Positions 10,201 to 21,267 of a DNA stretch of 64,000 nt are shown here, one piece after another; position 1 is the stretch's first letter; the number at the start of each line of letters is the position of its first letter. A program made the translations under genes and the position numbers. Source of the stretch: Modestobacter sp. VKM Ac-2985. Its GTDB lineage: Bacteria; Actinomycetota; Actinomycetes; Mycobacteriales; Geodermatophilaceae. The stretch spans positions 1,355,626-1,419,625 of the forward strand of contig NZ_JAPVBI010000002.1 of assembly GCF_026967925.1 (NCBI RefSeq). Direction: 5' to 3'. Under the pieces are notes generated by a model. The model made no database searches. It was not told where the DNA came from and saw nothing but the letters and a program-made list of their open reading frames with translations.

Positions 10201-10242
10201 CGTCGGCCGGGGTGGCGGGGAGACCCGCTGCCCCGGCCGACG
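10201..10242 (+). terminator. Strong hairpin between glnK and glnD (terminator or attenuator)
   Basis: Arms 10201-10218 and 10225-10242 form an 18-bp stem with two adjacent G-U wobbles and a 6-nt loop. No U-tract follows. Its position between glnK and glnD suggests partial termination, lowering glnD expression relative to amt-glnK. Confidence 0.6.
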
Positions 10243-10269
10243 CCGTCTCTCCCGCAGGACGACCGAGAG

Positions 10270-12681
10270 GTGCCCGTGCTCGACCTCGCCACCCTGACCG
10301 CACTGCCCCGCGCCGAGCGGGTGCAGGCGTTCGACGACTGGCTGGCCGGCCTGCTGGCCGACGCGCTCGCCGGGACGCCGCGTGCGACCCGTCGCCGGGG
10401 CGGCCCGCCGGGCGAGCCGGCGGAGACCGGCGTGGCCCTGGTGGCCGTGGGCAGCCTCGGCCGCCGGGAGCTGCCACCGCACGGCGACCTGGACCTGGTG
10501 CTCGTGCACGACGGCCGGGCCGAGATCGCGGCGCTCGCCGATGCCCTCTGGTACCCGGTCTGGGACGCCGGAGTGCGGCTGGACCACTCCGTGCGGACGG
10601 TCTCCGAGGCCGTCTCCGTGGCCGCCGACGACGTCAAGGCCGGCCTCGGCCTGCTCGACGCACGGCACGTCGCCGGCGATCCGGAGGTCACCGCGGGCCT
10701 GCGGACGGCGACGCTCGGCTCGTGGCGTCAGCACGCCGGCCGGCTGCTGCCCCAGCTGCGTGACCTGCGCCGGGAGCGGGCCCGGCTGGTCGGCGAGCTG
10801 GGGTTCCTCCTGGAGCCCGACCTGAAGGAGGCCTACGGCGGGCTGCGCGAGGGGCAGGTGCTGCGGGCCCTGGCCGCTGCCCAACTCGCCGACGAGCCCC
10901 CGGCCGACGCCGGCGAGGCCTACGACTTCCTGCTCGACGTGCGAGACGCCCTGCGCCGCGGCACCGGGCGAGCCGGCGATGTCCTGGTCCGCCAGGAGCA
11001 GGCCGCGGTGGCCGAGGCGCTCGGACTGGCCGACGACGACGTGCTGCTGCGCCGGGTCAGCCTGGCCGGGCGCCGGCTCGCCTTCGTCGCGGACGAGACC
11101 TGGCGGCGGGTCGACGCCTCCCTGGTGCGGCGTCCGCGCGCCCGATACCGGCGGGTCCGGCGCGAGCCGCTGGCCGAGGGGCTGGTCAGGCAGGGCGACG
11201 AGGTGGTGCTGGCCCGGGACGCCCGGCCGGCCGTGGACCCGGGGCTGGTGCTGCGCGGTGCCGCCGCGGCCGCGCGTGCGGACCTGCTGCTGTCGCCGTA
11301 CACGCTCAAGGTGCTGGCCGTGCACGCGCCGGCGCTGCCGGAGCCCTGGCCCGCGGAGGTGCGCTGGTCCTTCCTCCGGCTGCTGGCCAGTGGTCGCAGC
11401 GCCGTCCCGGTCGTCGAGCAGCTGGACCAGGAGGGCCTGCTGGTCCGGATGCTGCCGGAATGGGACCGGGTGCGGTCGCTGCCGCAGCGCCACCCGTGGC
11501 ACCGGTTCACCGTCGACCGGCACCTGGTCGAGGCAGCCGCCGCGGCCTCCGAGCTGACCCGGGACGTCGACCGGCCGGACCTGCTGCTCGTCGGTGCCCT
11601 GCTTCACGACATCGGCAAGGGCTGGCCCGGTGACCACAGCGTCGTCGGCGAGCCCATCGCCGCGGCGGTGGCCACCCGGATGGGCTTCTCGCCGCCGGAC
11701 GTCGCCACGCTGGCCGCGATGGTGCGCCACCACCTGCTGCTGCCGGCGACCGCCACCCGGCGGGACATCGACGACCACGCCACCATCGACCGGGTCGCCG
11801 AGACGATCGGCCGGGACACCGCCCTCCTGGAGCTGCTGCACGCGCTGGCGCAGGCCGACGGCGCGGCGACCAGCAGCTCGGCGTGGTCGCCGTGGAAGGC
11901 GCACCTGGTCGCCGCGCTGGTGGCCCGCGTCCGGGCGCACCTGGTGGCCGCCCCGGCCCCCGGGCCGGTGCTGGTGCCGACCGTCCCGCAGGTGAGCTCC
12001 TCGGGCACGGGGTCGGCAGGGGAGGGCGAGCGCATCTCGGTGGGCGTGCAGGACGTGGCCGACGGCCAGCAGGTGACGTTCCTGGCGCCGGACCGACCCG
12101 GCGTGTTCAGCCGGTGCGCCGGGGTGTTGGCGCTGAACCAGCTCGACGTCCGGGCGGCCAGCATCTCGGTCGAGGGTGGCCGGGCGACGTCGGTGTTCGC
12201 CGTGCGGCCGCGGTTCGGCCGGGCGCCGGTGCCGGAGATCCTGGCCGACGGCGTCCGCGCCGCCCTGGAGGGGACGCTGCCGCTGGACGACCGCCTGCGC
12301 CAGCGCGAGATCGACTACCGCCAGCACGGCGACCGCGCCGCGGGGCCGCGGATCTCCTGGTACGACAACGAGGTGGACGGCGCTGCCTCGAGCATCGTGG
12401 AGGTCCGCGCCGGTGACCGGGCCGGCCTGCTCTACCGGCTGACGTCCGCGCTGGCCGAGCAGGGGCTGGACGTGACCTCCGCGCGGATCGAGACCCTCGG
12501 TGCCGACGCCCTCGACTCCTTCTACGTCTGCGACCCCGGCGGCGCCACGATGGACGCCGACCGGCGCCGGCAGGTCGAGGAGGCGCTGGTGTCCGCCGCC
12601 CGCGGCCTCGCGCCGGAGGAGACGGGTCCGGTCCCGACGGTCGGCGGGCCGGCCGTCAAGCGGGACACGCCGTCGGGCTGA
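10270..12681 (+). CDS. glnD: PII uridylyl/adenylyltransferase GlnD
   Basis: An 803-residue bifunctional enzyme that modifies and demodifies PII in response to nitrogen status. The nucleotidyltransferase domain has the GSLGR motif and the DLDLVLVHD acidic pair at about residues 60-80. The HD phosphohydrolase motif HDIGKGWPGDHS begins at His446. Two C-terminal ACT domains (about 595-670 and 705-780) bind glutamine. In Actinobacteria the GlnD homologue adenylylates rather than uridylylates PII. The start is GTG 10270; an alternative GTG lies two codons later. It is separated from glnK by 132 bp holding two hairpins. Confidence 0.96.
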   Translation: MPVLDLATLTALPRAERVQAFDDWLAGLLADALAGTPRATRRRGGPPGEPAETGVALVAVGSLGRRELPPHGDLDLVLVHDGRAEIAALADALWYPVWDAGVRLDHSVRTVSEAVSVAADDVKAGLGLLDARHVAGDPEVTAGLRTATLGSWRQHAGRLLPQLRDLRRERARLVGELGFLLEPDLKEAYGGLREGQVLRALAAAQLADEPPADAGEAYDFLLDVRDALRRGTGRAGDVLVRQEQAAVAEALGLADDDVLLRRVSLAGRRLAFVADETWRRVDASLVRRPRARYRRVRREPLAEGLVRQGDEVVLARDARPAVDPGLVLRGAAAAARADLLLSPYTLKVLAVHAPALPEPWPAEVRWSFLRLLASGRSAVPVVEQLDQEGLLVRMLPEWDRVRSLPQRHPWHRFTVDRHLVEAAAAASELTRDVDRPDLLLVGALLHDIGKGWPGDHSVVGEPIAAAVATRMGFSPPDVATLAAMVRHHLLLPATATRRDIDDHATIDRVAETIGRDTALLELLHALAQADGAATSSSAWSPWKAHLVAALVARVRAHLVAAPAPGPVLVPTVPQVSSSGTGSAGEGERISVGVQDVADGQQVTFLAPDRPGVFSRCAGVLALNQLDVRAASISVEGGRATSVFAVRPRFGRAPVPEILADGVRAALEGTLPLDDRLRQREIDYRQHGDRAAGPRISWYDNEVDGAASSIVEVRAGDRAGLLYRLTSALAEQGLDVTSARIETLGADALDSFYVCDPGGATMDADRRRQVEEALVSAARGLAPEETGPVPTVGGPAVKRDTPSG

Positions 12682-12776
12682 GGTGCGCAGATCTGTCGTA
12701 CCCCCGTGAGACGTTCGACGTGCCGGACGGGAGCCCGCTCCCCACGACCGGCGCCGAGACGAGAGGGGATGCGACC

Positions 12777-12968
12777 GTGACCGATCTCCAGCAGTGGCCC
12801 TGCCCCACGTGTGGGCACGTGACCGACTTCGAGCAGCCGGAGTGCGTCGACGGCCACACCCAGGACGGCGGGGCGTGTCCGGAGTGGGCCTGCACCGCCT
12901 GCGGCACCGCCCTGGTCAGCGGCGACGCGCACCGTCCGGTGGCCGCGACCTGGCACCGGGCGGCCTGA
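12777..12968 (+). CDS. Small zinc-ribbon-like protein
   Basis: A 63-residue protein with three cysteine clusters: CPTCGH near the N-terminus, C-V-D-G-H plus C-P-E in the middle, and CTACG at about 41-45. The pattern fits one zinc ribbon with extra Cys/His residues. GTG at 12777 has GAGAGGGGA about 7 nt upstream; the longer frame from 12720 lacks support. It sits alone between glnD and ffh. I do not recognise a named family and propose no function beyond metal binding. Confidence 0.7.
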   Translation: MTDLQQWPCPTCGHVTDFEQPECVDGHTQDGGACPEWACTACGTALVSGDAHRPVAATWHRAA

Positions 12969-13152
12969 GCGAGGTCTCCCCGCCGCACCGTGCACGACTT
13001 CCTGGCGGACCACCGCCGAGGGGCCATTACGCTGGGAGCAGTGGCGTGACGGCCCCGGGGTGGCCCCGGGAGCCCGAGCCGTGCCGCTCGGCCCGCTGGA
13101 GCACCCGGTGGGCCGGTCGGTGGCTGCACGCCAGACTGCCTGAGGACGTGTT

Positions 13153-14724
<1,572 letters not shown>

Positions 14725-14728
14725 GCCG

Positions 14729-15823
14729 GTGACCACCGCAGCTGTCCCGGCCCTGCACCTGTCCGGGGTCGTCCTCCCCGCCGGCGAGCACCGGGAGCTC
14801 TGGGTCCGCGAGGGGCGGATCACCTTCGACCCGGTCCCCGGCGCAGAGACGGTCAGCCGCGGTGGCTTCCTGCTGCCCGGCCTCGTCGACGCGCACTGCC
14901 ACGTCGGCATCGGCAGCGATGGGGTGCACGCGACCGGGGTCGAGGACCTGCGCGAGCAGGCGCTCCAGGACCGGGCCGCCGGGGTCCTGGCGCTGCGCGA
15001 CTGCGGGTCCCCGGTCGACACCCGGGTGCTCGACGACCACCTGGACCTGCCCCGCGTCATCCGCGCCGGCCGGCACATCGCCGCCCCCCGCCGCTACATC
15101 CCCGGGCTGGCGATCGAGCTGGAGCCGGCCGACCTGGTGGCCGAGGTGCGGGTGCAGGCCCGGCGCGGCGACGGCTGGGTGAAGCTGGTGGGTGACTGGA
15201 TCGACCGTGGCGTCGGCGACCTGGCGCCGGAGTGGCCGGACGACGTGCTGGCTGCGGCCATCGCCGCCGCACACGAGGAGGGCGCCCGGGTCACCGCGCA
15301 CACCTTCGGCACCGACGCCCTGCCCGGGCTGATCGGCGCGGGGATCGACTGCATCGAGCACGGCACCGGGCTGACCGAGGAGCTGGTGGGGGAGATGGCC
15401 CGCCGGGGCACGGCCGTCGTCCCCACGCTGGTCAACGTGGAGAACTTCCCCGGTTTCGCCGCCTCGGGGGAGGCGAAGTTCCCCTCCTACGCCTCCACGA
15501 TGCGGCGGCTGTACGCGAACTCCGGGGCCGTGGTGCGCGCGGCGTTCGAGGCCGGCGTACCGGTGTTCGCCGGCACGGACGCCGGTGGGGGCATCGACCA
15601 CGGCGTCATCGCCGACGAGATCCGGGCGCTGCACGCGGCCGGGCTGCCCGCCGAGACCGCGCTGGCCGCCGGTTCCTGGGGTGCGCGCGAGTGGCTGGGC
15701 CTGCCGGGCATCACCGAGGGGGCGCCGGCCGACCTGGTGGTCTACGAGACCGACCCCCGGGCCGACCTCGACACGTTGCAGCGACCGCAGCGGATGGTCC
15801 TCCGGGGCGTCGTCGTCGCCTGA
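14729..15823 (+). CDS. Amidohydrolase family protein
   Basis: A 364-residue metal-dependent hydrolase of the imidazolonepropionase/prolidase-like branch. Metal-binding features are LVDAHCHVG (HxH strand 1), a later His in VTAHTFG, EHGTG and GTDAGGG (the strand-8 Asp). The C-terminal beta-sandwich reads [16 protein letters not shown]. It starts at GTG 14729, four bases after ffh, so it is probably co-transcribed. The substrate is unknown. Confidence 0.9.
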   Translation: MTTAAVPALHLSGVVLPAGEHRELWVREGRITFDPVPGAETVSRGGFLLPGLVDAHCHVGIGSDGVHATGVEDLREQALQDRAAGVLALRDCGSPVDTRVLDDHLDLPRVIRAGRHIAAPRRYIPGLAIELEPADLVAEVRVQARRGDGWVKLVGDWIDRGVGDLAPEWPDDVLAAAIAAAHEEGARVTAHTFGTDALPGLIGAGIDCIEHGTGLTEELVGEMARRGTAVVPTLVNVENFPGFAASGEAKFPSYASTMRRLYANSGAVVRAAFEAGVPVFAGTDAGGGIDHGVIADEIRALHAAGLPAETALAAGSWGAREWLGLPGITEGAPADLVVYETDPRADLDTLQRPQRMVLRGVVVA

Positions 15824-15870
15824 GCCAAACCGATGGACGGCGTCCCGCGGACGCCTGGGACACTCCTCCC

Positions 15871-17619
15871 GTGCTCCTTCGGATGTCCTCCCTGTTCCTG
15901 CGCACCCTGCGTGACGACCCTGCCGACGCCGAGGTCCCCAGCCACCGGCTGCTCGCCCGCGGCGGCTACATCCGGCGCGCGGCGCCGGGCGGGTTCACCT
16001 GGCTGCCGCTGGGCTGGCGGGTGTTCCGGAACGTCGAGCGCGTCGTCCGCGAGGAGATGGACGCGATGGGCGCCCAGGAGGTGCACTTCCCGGCGCTGCT
16101 GCCGCGGGAGCCCTACGAGGCGACCGGCCGCTGGACCGAGTACGGGCCCAACCTCTTCCGGCTGAAGGACCGGCGGGGCAACGACTTCCTGCTCGGCCCC
16201 ACCCACGAGGAGATGTTCACGCTCCTGGTGAAGGACCTCTACGGGTCCTACAAGGACCTGCCGGTCTCCCTCTACCAGATCCAGACGAAGTACCGGGACG
16301 AGGCGCGACCTCGGGCCGGGCTGTTCCGCGGCCGCGAGTTCACCATGAAGGACAGCTACTCCTTCGACGTGGACGACGCCGGGTTGGACGCCTCCTACGC
16401 CGCGCACCGCGCCGCCTACATCCGCGTCTTCGACCGGCTCGGACTGGAGTACGTCATCGTCGCGGCCACGTCCGGGGCGATGGGCGGCTCGAAGAGCGAG
16501 GAGTTCCTGCACCCGACGTCGATCGGTGAGGACACCTTCGTCCGCTCACCCGGCGGGTACGCGGCGAACGTCGAGGCCGTCTCCACCGTCGTGCCCGAGT
16601 CGATCCCGTTGGACGGGCTGCCCGACGCACACGTCGAGGACACCCCCGACACCCCGACCATCGAGACGCTGGTCGCGGCGGCGAACCAGCTGTTCCCCGA
16701 GGCCGGGTACACCGGCGCCTCGACGCTGAAGAACGTCGTCGTCACCCTGGTGCACCCCGACGGCACCCGCGAGCCGCTGGTCATCGGCCTGCCGGGTGAC
16801 CGCGAGGTCGACACCAAGCGGCTGGAGGCGCAGCTCGCCCCGGCCGAGGTCGAGCCGTTCACCGACTTCGCCGCCCACCCCGACCTGGTCAAGGGCTACA
16901 TCGGGCCACAGGTGCTCGGTGCCGAGGGGAAGTCCGGCATCCGGTTCCTGGTCGACCCCCGCGTCGTCCCCGGCTCCCGGTGGATCACCGGGGCCAACGA
17001 GCCCGGCAAGCACGTGTTCGACCTCGTCGCCGGCCGGGACTTCAGCTGGGACGGCGTGATCGAGGCCGCCGAGGTGCTCCCCGGCGACCCCGCCCCCGAC
17101 GGCTCCGGCCCGCTGGAACTGGCCCGGGGCGTGGAGATGGGCCACATCTTCCAGCTGGGCCGCAAGTACGCCGAGGCGCTCGACCTCAAGGTGCTCGACG
17201 AGAACGGCAAGCTGGTCACCGTTACCATGGGCTCCTACGGCATCGGTGTCTCCCGGGCCGTGGCCGCGATCGCCGAGTCCATGCACGACGAGCTCGGCCT
17301 GGTGTGGCCCCGGGAGATCGCCCCGGCCGACGTGCACCTGGTCGCCACCGGCAAGGACGCTGCGGTGTTCGAGGCGGCGCAGTCGCTGGCCGAGGAGCTG
17401 GTCGCTGCCGGGCTCACCGTGCTCTACGACGACCGGCCGAAGGTCTCGCCCGGCGTGAAGTTCAAGGACGCCGAGCTGCTGGGGATGCCGACGATCGTGA
17501 CGGTCGGGCGCGGTCTGGCCGAGGGCGTCATCGAGGTGCGGGACCGGGCCACCGGTGAGCGCACCGAGGTGCCGGTCGCCGAGGCCGCCGGCGCCGTCCT
17601 CGCCGCCGTCCGCGGCTGA
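15871..17619 (+). CDS. proS: Prolyl-tRNA synthetase (bacterial type, with editing insertion)
   Basis: A 582-residue class II synthetase. Motif 1 region is around the [16 protein letters not shown] segment, motif 2 is [14 protein letters not shown], and motif 3 is [10 protein letters not shown] YbaK-like INS editing domain lies at about 220-390, followed by a C-terminal anticodon-binding domain. I start at GTG 15871 ([11 protein letters not shown]) because actinobacterial ProS proteins begin a few residues before M-S-x-L-F-L-R-T-L-R. GACACT at 15860-15865 could be a -10 for a leaderless message. The open frame reaches back to 15232 inside the amidohydrolase gene and is not real. Confidence 0.96.
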   Translation: MLLRMSSLFLRTLRDDPADAEVPSHRLLARGGYIRRAAPGGFTWLPLGWRVFRNVERVVREEMDAMGAQEVHFPALLPREPYEATGRWTEYGPNLFRLKDRRGNDFLLGPTHEEMFTLLVKDLYGSYKDLPVSLYQIQTKYRDEARPRAGLFRGREFTMKDSYSFDVDDAGLDASYAAHRAAYIRVFDRLGLEYVIVAATSGAMGGSKSEEFLHPTSIGEDTFVRSPGGYAANVEAVSTVVPESIPLDGLPDAHVEDTPDTPTIETLVAAANQLFPEAGYTGASTLKNVVVTLVHPDGTREPLVIGLPGDREVDTKRLEAQLAPAEVEPFTDFAAHPDLVKGYIGPQVLGAEGKSGIRFLVDPRVVPGSRWITGANEPGKHVFDLVAGRDFSWDGVIEAAEVLPGDPAPDGSGPLELARGVEMGHIFQLGRKYAEALDLKVLDENGKLVTVTMGSYGIGVSRAVAAIAESMHDELGLVWPREIAPADVHLVATGKDAAVFEAAQSLAEELVAAGLTVLYDDRPKVSPGVKFKDAELLGMPTIVTVGRGLAEGVIEVRDRATGERTEVPVAEAAGAVLAAVRG

Positions 17620-17627
17620 GCCCGGTC

Positions 17628-17999
17628 GTGCGCAGCGACCTGGGCTCCCAGCTCCGGCGCACGACCGAGACGGTCGAGGCCAACCTGGGCCACGGCGACC
17701 AGGTGCACGCGCCCCGGCCGATCGACCACCTGGCCGGCTTCCGGTCCCGGTCGGCGGCCACCGCGGCGGGGGAGGAGCTCACCGCCGCCGGCTACCGGGT
17801 CGACGGGCTGTACCGCCGGCTCCGCACGGTCTGGCTGGAGTTCAGTGCGATGACGGCGGTGGACCACGGGACGGCGGACGCCTTCACCCGGGAGATCGTG
17901 GGCATCGTCGACCGCCACGGTGGCCGCTACGACGGCTGGGGCGGCTTCCTGGTGCCCCCCGACGGCTCGGGGGAGCCGGACACCAGCTCCACCTCGTAG
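17628..17999 (+). CDS. RraB-like (ribonuclease E inhibitor family) protein
   Basis: A 123-residue protein. The segment HLAGFRSRSAATAAGEEL, then G-Y-R-V-D and M-T-A-V-D-H-G-T-A-D, resembles the RraB fold (ribonuclease E inhibitor B). In Actinobacteria its role is not established. GTG start 8 bp after proS. The 3' end overlaps the convergent VOC gene by 73 bp. Confidence 0.7.
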   Translation: MRSDLGSQLRRTTETVEANLGHGDQVHAPRPIDHLAGFRSRSAATAAGEELTAAGYRVDGLYRRLRTVWLEFSAMTAVDHGTADAFTREIVGIVDRHGGRYDGWGGFLVPPDGSGEPDTSSTS

Positions 18000-18424
18000 C
18001 CGTCGGCGTCCTCCAGGTAGGCGGCCCGGTGGTCCGGCCCGCCGGCGAAGGGGTGGCGGTCGGGGAACAGGAGCCGCCAGCCGTGTCCGGTCGCCTCGGC
18101 GACCAGTGCCTCCAGTGGGAGGACCCCGTCCTCCTCACGACTCGCGCGCTCGCCGCGAGCCTCGGGACGGGGCCGTTCGGGGACCCAGAAGGCCAGGTGG
18201 TTGAGCCCCGGCGCCCGTCGCTCGTGCCGGTCAGCGGTGAGCGCCGGTGACTGCTCCACCACCACGTAGGCGCCGTCCTCGCCCCAGCGCCACGAGCGGC
18301 CGTGCTCCCACCTCTGGAACGGGACGGCGCCGAGGGCGGTGAGCAGCCAGCCCCAGGAGGCCTCGGCGCGGACCAGGTCCGGCACCCACAGCTCCACGTG
18401 GTGCAGCGGTCCGGTGCTGGGCAT
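17927..18424 (-). CDS. VOC (glyoxalase/bleomycin-resistance) superfamily protein with an in-frame palindromic insertion
   Basis: A 165-residue single VOC domain: [10 protein letters not shown] at the start, [10 protein letters not shown] in the middle, and [18 protein letters not shown] near the end, with metal-binding His/Glu candidates in those motifs. The start is ATG 18424 with AGGAGG just upstream. Family members run directly from FWVP-x-R into a helix beginning near A-L-V-A-E-A; here about 20 extra residues intervene, encoded by a dispersed palindromic element at 18121-18174. The reading frame stays open through it. The enzyme substrate is unknown. Confidence 0.85.
   Translation of the reverse strand: MPSTGPLHHVELWVPDLVRAEASWGWLLTALGAVPFQRWEHGRSWRWGEDGAYVVVEQSPALTADRHERRAPGLNHLAFWVPERPRPEARGERASREEDGVLPLEALVAEATGHGWRLLFPDRHPFAGGPDHRAAYLEDADGYEVELVSGSPEPSGGTRKPPQPS
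18121..18174. repeat. Palindromic element, family A, copy 2 (inside the VOC gene)
   Basis: Outer arms CCCCGTCC (18124-18131) and GGACGGGG (18165-18172), with an inner GCTCG/CGAGC hairpin. The ends match the copy at 10142-10185: GGACCCCGTCC is identical, and the 20-nt right end (18155-18174) differs at one base. It encodes about 18 in-frame residues in the VOC protein, similar in concept to Rickettsia palindromic elements. Confidence 0.8.
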
Positions 18425-18580
18425 CGCGCTCCTCCTGGCGTCTGGCATCATGGTCTGTCGAACACGGCGGTGGGCGGCCCTCTCACCATCCCCGCCCGTG
18501 TCCATCGCTCCGCCCCGGCGTACCCCCACGCGTCGTCTCCGGCGAGCAACCACACACGTTCGAGGAGCACACCACACACC

Positions 18581-19066
18581 GTGGCCACCAAGATCAAGCT
18601 CATGCGCCTGGGCAAGATGCGCGCGCCCTACTACCGCATCGTCGTCGCCGACGCCCGCACCAAGCGGGACGGCCGGTCGATCGAGACGATCGGCAAGTAC
18701 CACCCGAAGGAGGACCCCTCCTTCATCGAGGTCGACGCCGAGCGCGCCGCCTACTGGCTCGGTGTCGGCGCGCAGCCGACCGAGGCCGTCGCCGCCATCC
18801 TCCGGGTGACCGGTGACTGGCAGAAGTTCAAGGGCGAGCCGGCTCCGGCCCCGATGAAGGTCGCGGCCCCCAAGGCCGACAAGAAGGCCATCTACGAGGA
18901 GGCCGCGCGGGCCGCCATGAACGAGCCGTCCGCCGAGGCGACCACGCCGAAGAAGAAGGCTGCCCCCAAGGCCGCTGCCGCGGACGAGGCGGCGCCCGCC
19001 GCCGAGGCCCCGGCAGCCGAGCCGGCTGCGGCGGAGCCCGCTGCGGCCGAGAAGCCCGCCGAGTAA
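18581..19066 (+). CDS. rpsP: 30S ribosomal protein S16
   Basis: A 161-residue S16. The conserved core ([13 protein letters not shown]) spans about residues 1-85. A long Ala/Pro/Glu/Lys-rich tail follows (about 90-161), well beyond the approximately 80-90 residues of most bacteria but common in Actinobacteria. The start is GTG 18581; CGAGGAG at 18561 is a somewhat distant ribosome site. The longer frame to 18302 overlaps the divergent VOC gene and is rejected. It begins the rpsP-khpA-rimM-trmD cluster. Confidence 0.97.
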   Translation: MATKIKLMRLGKMRAPYYRIVVADARTKRDGRSIETIGKYHPKEDPSFIEVDAERAAYWLGVGAQPTEAVAAILRVTGDWQKFKGEPAPAPMKVAAPKADKKAIYEEAARAAMNEPSAEATTPKKKAAPKAAAADEAAPAAEAPAAEPAAAEPAAAEKPAE

Positions 19067-19069
19067 GAC

Positions 19070-19306
19070 GTGCTCGAAGAGGCGCTCGAGCACCTGGTCA
19101 AGGGCATCGTCGACAACCCCGACGACGTCGTGGTCGACCTGGTCAACGGCCGGCGCGGCAAGACCCTCGAGGTCCGGGTGCACCCCGACGACCTCGGCAA
19201 GGTCATCGGCCGCGGCGGACGCACCGCCAAGGCGCTGCGTCAGGTGATGACCGGTGTCGGTGGACGCGGCCTGCGGGTCGACGTCGTCGACACCGACGGG
19301 CGCTGA
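19070..19306 (+). CDS. khpA: KH-domain RNA-binding protein KhpA
   Basis: A 78-residue single KH domain. The GxxG loop reads IGRGGRTAKAL at about 45-55. This small protein is conserved between rpsP and rimM in Gram-positives and acts as an RNA chaperone, often with KhpB. It begins with GTG three bases after the rpsP stop. Its stop forms CTGA with a possible upstream start of rimM. Confidence 0.94.
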   Translation: MLEEALEHLVKGIVDNPDDVVVDLVNGRRGKTLEVRVHPDDLGKVIGRGGRTAKALRQVMTGVGGRGLRVDVVDTDGR

Positions 19307-19350
19307 GCACTCCCGGCGCCTCCGGCGCCACCCCGCAGAACACCGACACC

Positions 19351-19866
19351 GTGGTGGTCGGCCGCATCGGCCGACCCCACGGTGTCCGTGGTCAGGTGAC
19401 CGTCGAGGTGCGCACCGACGACCCCGACCTGCGGTTCGCCCCGGGCGCCACGCTGCTCACGGAGCCCACCGCGCGCGGGCCGCTGACCATCGAGGCAGCC
19501 CGCTGGCACAGCGGCACGCTGCTGCTCACCCTGGTCCTGCCCGACGGCACCGTGGTCGCCGACCGTGAGGCGGCCGACGCGCTGCGCAACACCCAGCTGC
19601 TGGTCCGCGTCGCGGAGCTGCCCGAGCTGGAGGACCCCGACTCCTTTTACGACCACCAGCTGGTCGGGCTGGCCGCCGTGCTGCCCGACGGCTCCCCGGT
19701 GGGTGAGGTGACCGGCGTGCGGCACGAGGGCACCGAGCTGCTCGTCCTGCGCCGTCCCGAGGGCGGCGAGCTGCTGGTGCCGTTCGTGGCCGCGATCGTC
19801 CCCACCGTCGACCTCGCCGCCGGTCGGCTGGTCGTCGACCCGCCCGAGGGGCTGCTCGACCTGTGA
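19351..19866 (+). CDS. rimM: Ribosome maturation factor RimM
   Basis: About 171 residues. It begins [14 protein letters not shown], the RimM signature, with a PRC-barrel half further on (FYDHQLVGL to the end). RimM binds S19 and assists 30S head maturation. The GTG at 19351 has no visible ribosome site. An alternative is CTG at 19303, overlapping the khpA stop as CTGA and adding 16 residues. The stop overlaps the trmD start as GTGA. Confidence 0.94.
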   Translation: MVVGRIGRPHGVRGQVTVEVRTDDPDLRFAPGATLLTEPTARGPLTIEAARWHSGTLLLTLVLPDGTVVADREAADALRNTQLLVRVAELPELEDPDSFYDHQLVGLAAVLPDGSPVGEVTGVRHEGTELLVLRRPEGGELLVPFVAAIVPTVDLAAGRLVVDPPEGLLDL

Positions 19867-20609
19867 CGTTCCGGATCGACGTCCTGACGATCTTCCCCGA
19901 GTACCTCGCCCCGCTGGGGCAGTCACTGCTGGGCAAGGCGGCGGCCAGGGGGCTGGTCTCCGTCGGCGTGCACGACCTTCGGGAGTGGACCGACGACGTC
20001 CACCGCACGGTCGACGACTCCCCGTACGGCGGCGGCCCGGGCATGGTCCTGCGCCCGGAGCCGTGGGGGAGGGCGCTGGAGGCGGTGCGTCCCGCCGGCA
20101 CCCGCCTGGTCGTCCCGACGCCGGCCGGCCGGCCGTTCACCCAGGCGGTCGCTGCCCAGTGGGCCGCCGAGCCCGGGCTGATGTTCGCCTGCGGCCGCTA
20201 CGAGGGCATCGACCAGCGGGTCGCCGACTGGGCCGCCGAGGGCGGCCCGGTCTCCGAGGTCTCGATCGGCGACTACGTGCTCGCCGGTGGGGAGTCCGCG
20301 GTGCTGGTGATGGTCGAGGCGGTCACCCGGCTGCTCCCGGGGGTCGTGGGCAACGCCGAGTCGGTCGAGTTCGACTCGCACGCCGACGGGCTGCTGGAGG
20401 GGCCGTCCTACACCCGCCCGGCCAGCTGGCGCGGGCACGAGGTGCCGCCGGTGCTGCTCTCCGGTGACCACGCGGCGATCGCCCGGTGGCGGCGGGCCGA
20501 GTCGCTGCGCCGCACCGCCGACCGCCGTCCCGACCTGCTCGCCCGGCTGCCGGACGGCGCGCTGACCGCCGCGGACCGGGCGGCGCTGGACGCGGACGCT
20601 CAGGCGTGA
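19863..20609 (+). CDS. trmD: tRNA (guanine37-N1)-methyltransferase TrmD
   Basis: A 248-residue SPOUT methyltransferase making m1G37. Motifs are [10 protein letters not shown] at the start, [24 protein letters not shown] and [10 protein letters not shown], the trefoil-knot AdoMet site. It is coupled to rimM by a GTGA overlap, and its own stop overlaps the NUDIX reading frame, also GTGA. Confidence 0.97.
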   Translation: MTFRIDVLTIFPEYLAPLGQSLLGKAAARGLVSVGVHDLREWTDDVHRTVDDSPYGGGPGMVLRPEPWGRALEAVRPAGTRLVVPTPAGRPFTQAVAAQWAAEPGLMFACGRYEGIDQRVADWAAEGGPVSEVSIGDYVLAGGESAVLVMVEAVTRLLPGVVGNAESVEFDSHADGLLEGPSYTRPASWRGHEVPPVLLSGDHAAIARWRRAESLRRTADRRPDLLARLPDGALTAADRAALDADAQA

Positions 20610-21107
20610 CCCCGGCCGTCTGGGTCCGCCCGTCGGCCCGGGTGCTGGTGCTCGACCGTCGGCAGCGGGTGCTGCTGTTCGGTGGGCGCGGGCTGCAGCC
20701 GCGCAGCGGACCCGGCGACGTGGAGTACTGGTTCACCCCCGGCGGTGGCGTCGAGGACGGCGAGGACCTGCGCGCGGCGGCCGTGCGGGAGCTCGCCGAG
20801 GAGACCGCCCTGCTGGTCGAGCCGGCCGTGCTGGAGGGCCCGGTGTGGCTCCGGCGCTGGCAGGGCCGGTGGGGCGACACCCTGCTGGACTCCCGGGAGA
20901 CCTTCTTCGTGCTGCGCGACGTGGTGCACGACGTCGACGTGAGCGGGCGCACCGAGCTCGAACGGCAGCCTGGACGAGCCGCACCGGTGGTGGTCGTTGC
21001 ACGAGATCGCCGACAGCACGGAGACGTTCGCCCCACGGGACCTCGCGGCGGCACTGCCGGGAGTGCTCAGCGGCCCGTGGACAGGGCCGCCACGCATCAT
21101 CGACTGA
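20606..21107 (+). pseudogene. NUDIX hydrolase gene with an apparent +1 frameshift
   Basis: The GTG at 20606 opens a NUDIX protein with the Nudix box GGGVEDGEDLRAAAVRELAEET. The family-like C-terminus does not continue in the same frame. After about 20964-20970 the adjacent frame reads L-D-E-P-H-R-W-W-S-L-H-E-I and runs to a TGA at 21105-21107, exactly the usual NUDIX ending. The original frame instead runs on with non-NUDIX composition to 21250, nearly into rplS. One extra base near GAACGGCAGCC explains both. It could be a real mutation, an assembly error or, less likely, programmed +1 frameshifting. Confidence 0.75.
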
Positions 21108-21267
21108 AGGTGTGGCACAGTAGTGAGCTGCTGCAGGCCGTCGGCTCACCCCGACGGTGGCTCCGCACCCGCACCGGGCGGTGGAGCGCAGCCACCCGGT
21201 ACGGATGCACCGGGACACCGCTGCCCGTACCACGACGAATTTCCCGCTAGGACTGAGGACTGCTGCG

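Noticed and set aside
15232..15870. N-terminal extension of proS
   Set aside because: It is an out-of-frame reading of the amidohydrolase gene; ProS family members start at about 15871.
15810..15870. T-box leader before proS
   Set aside because: The amidohydrolase gene ends only 47 bp upstream, too little room for a T-box, and no T-box sequence is visible.
20960..20975. Programmed +1 frameshifting of the NUDIX gene
   Set aside because: No slippery codon, rare codon or internal stop of the prfB kind is present at the shift; mutation or error is simpler.
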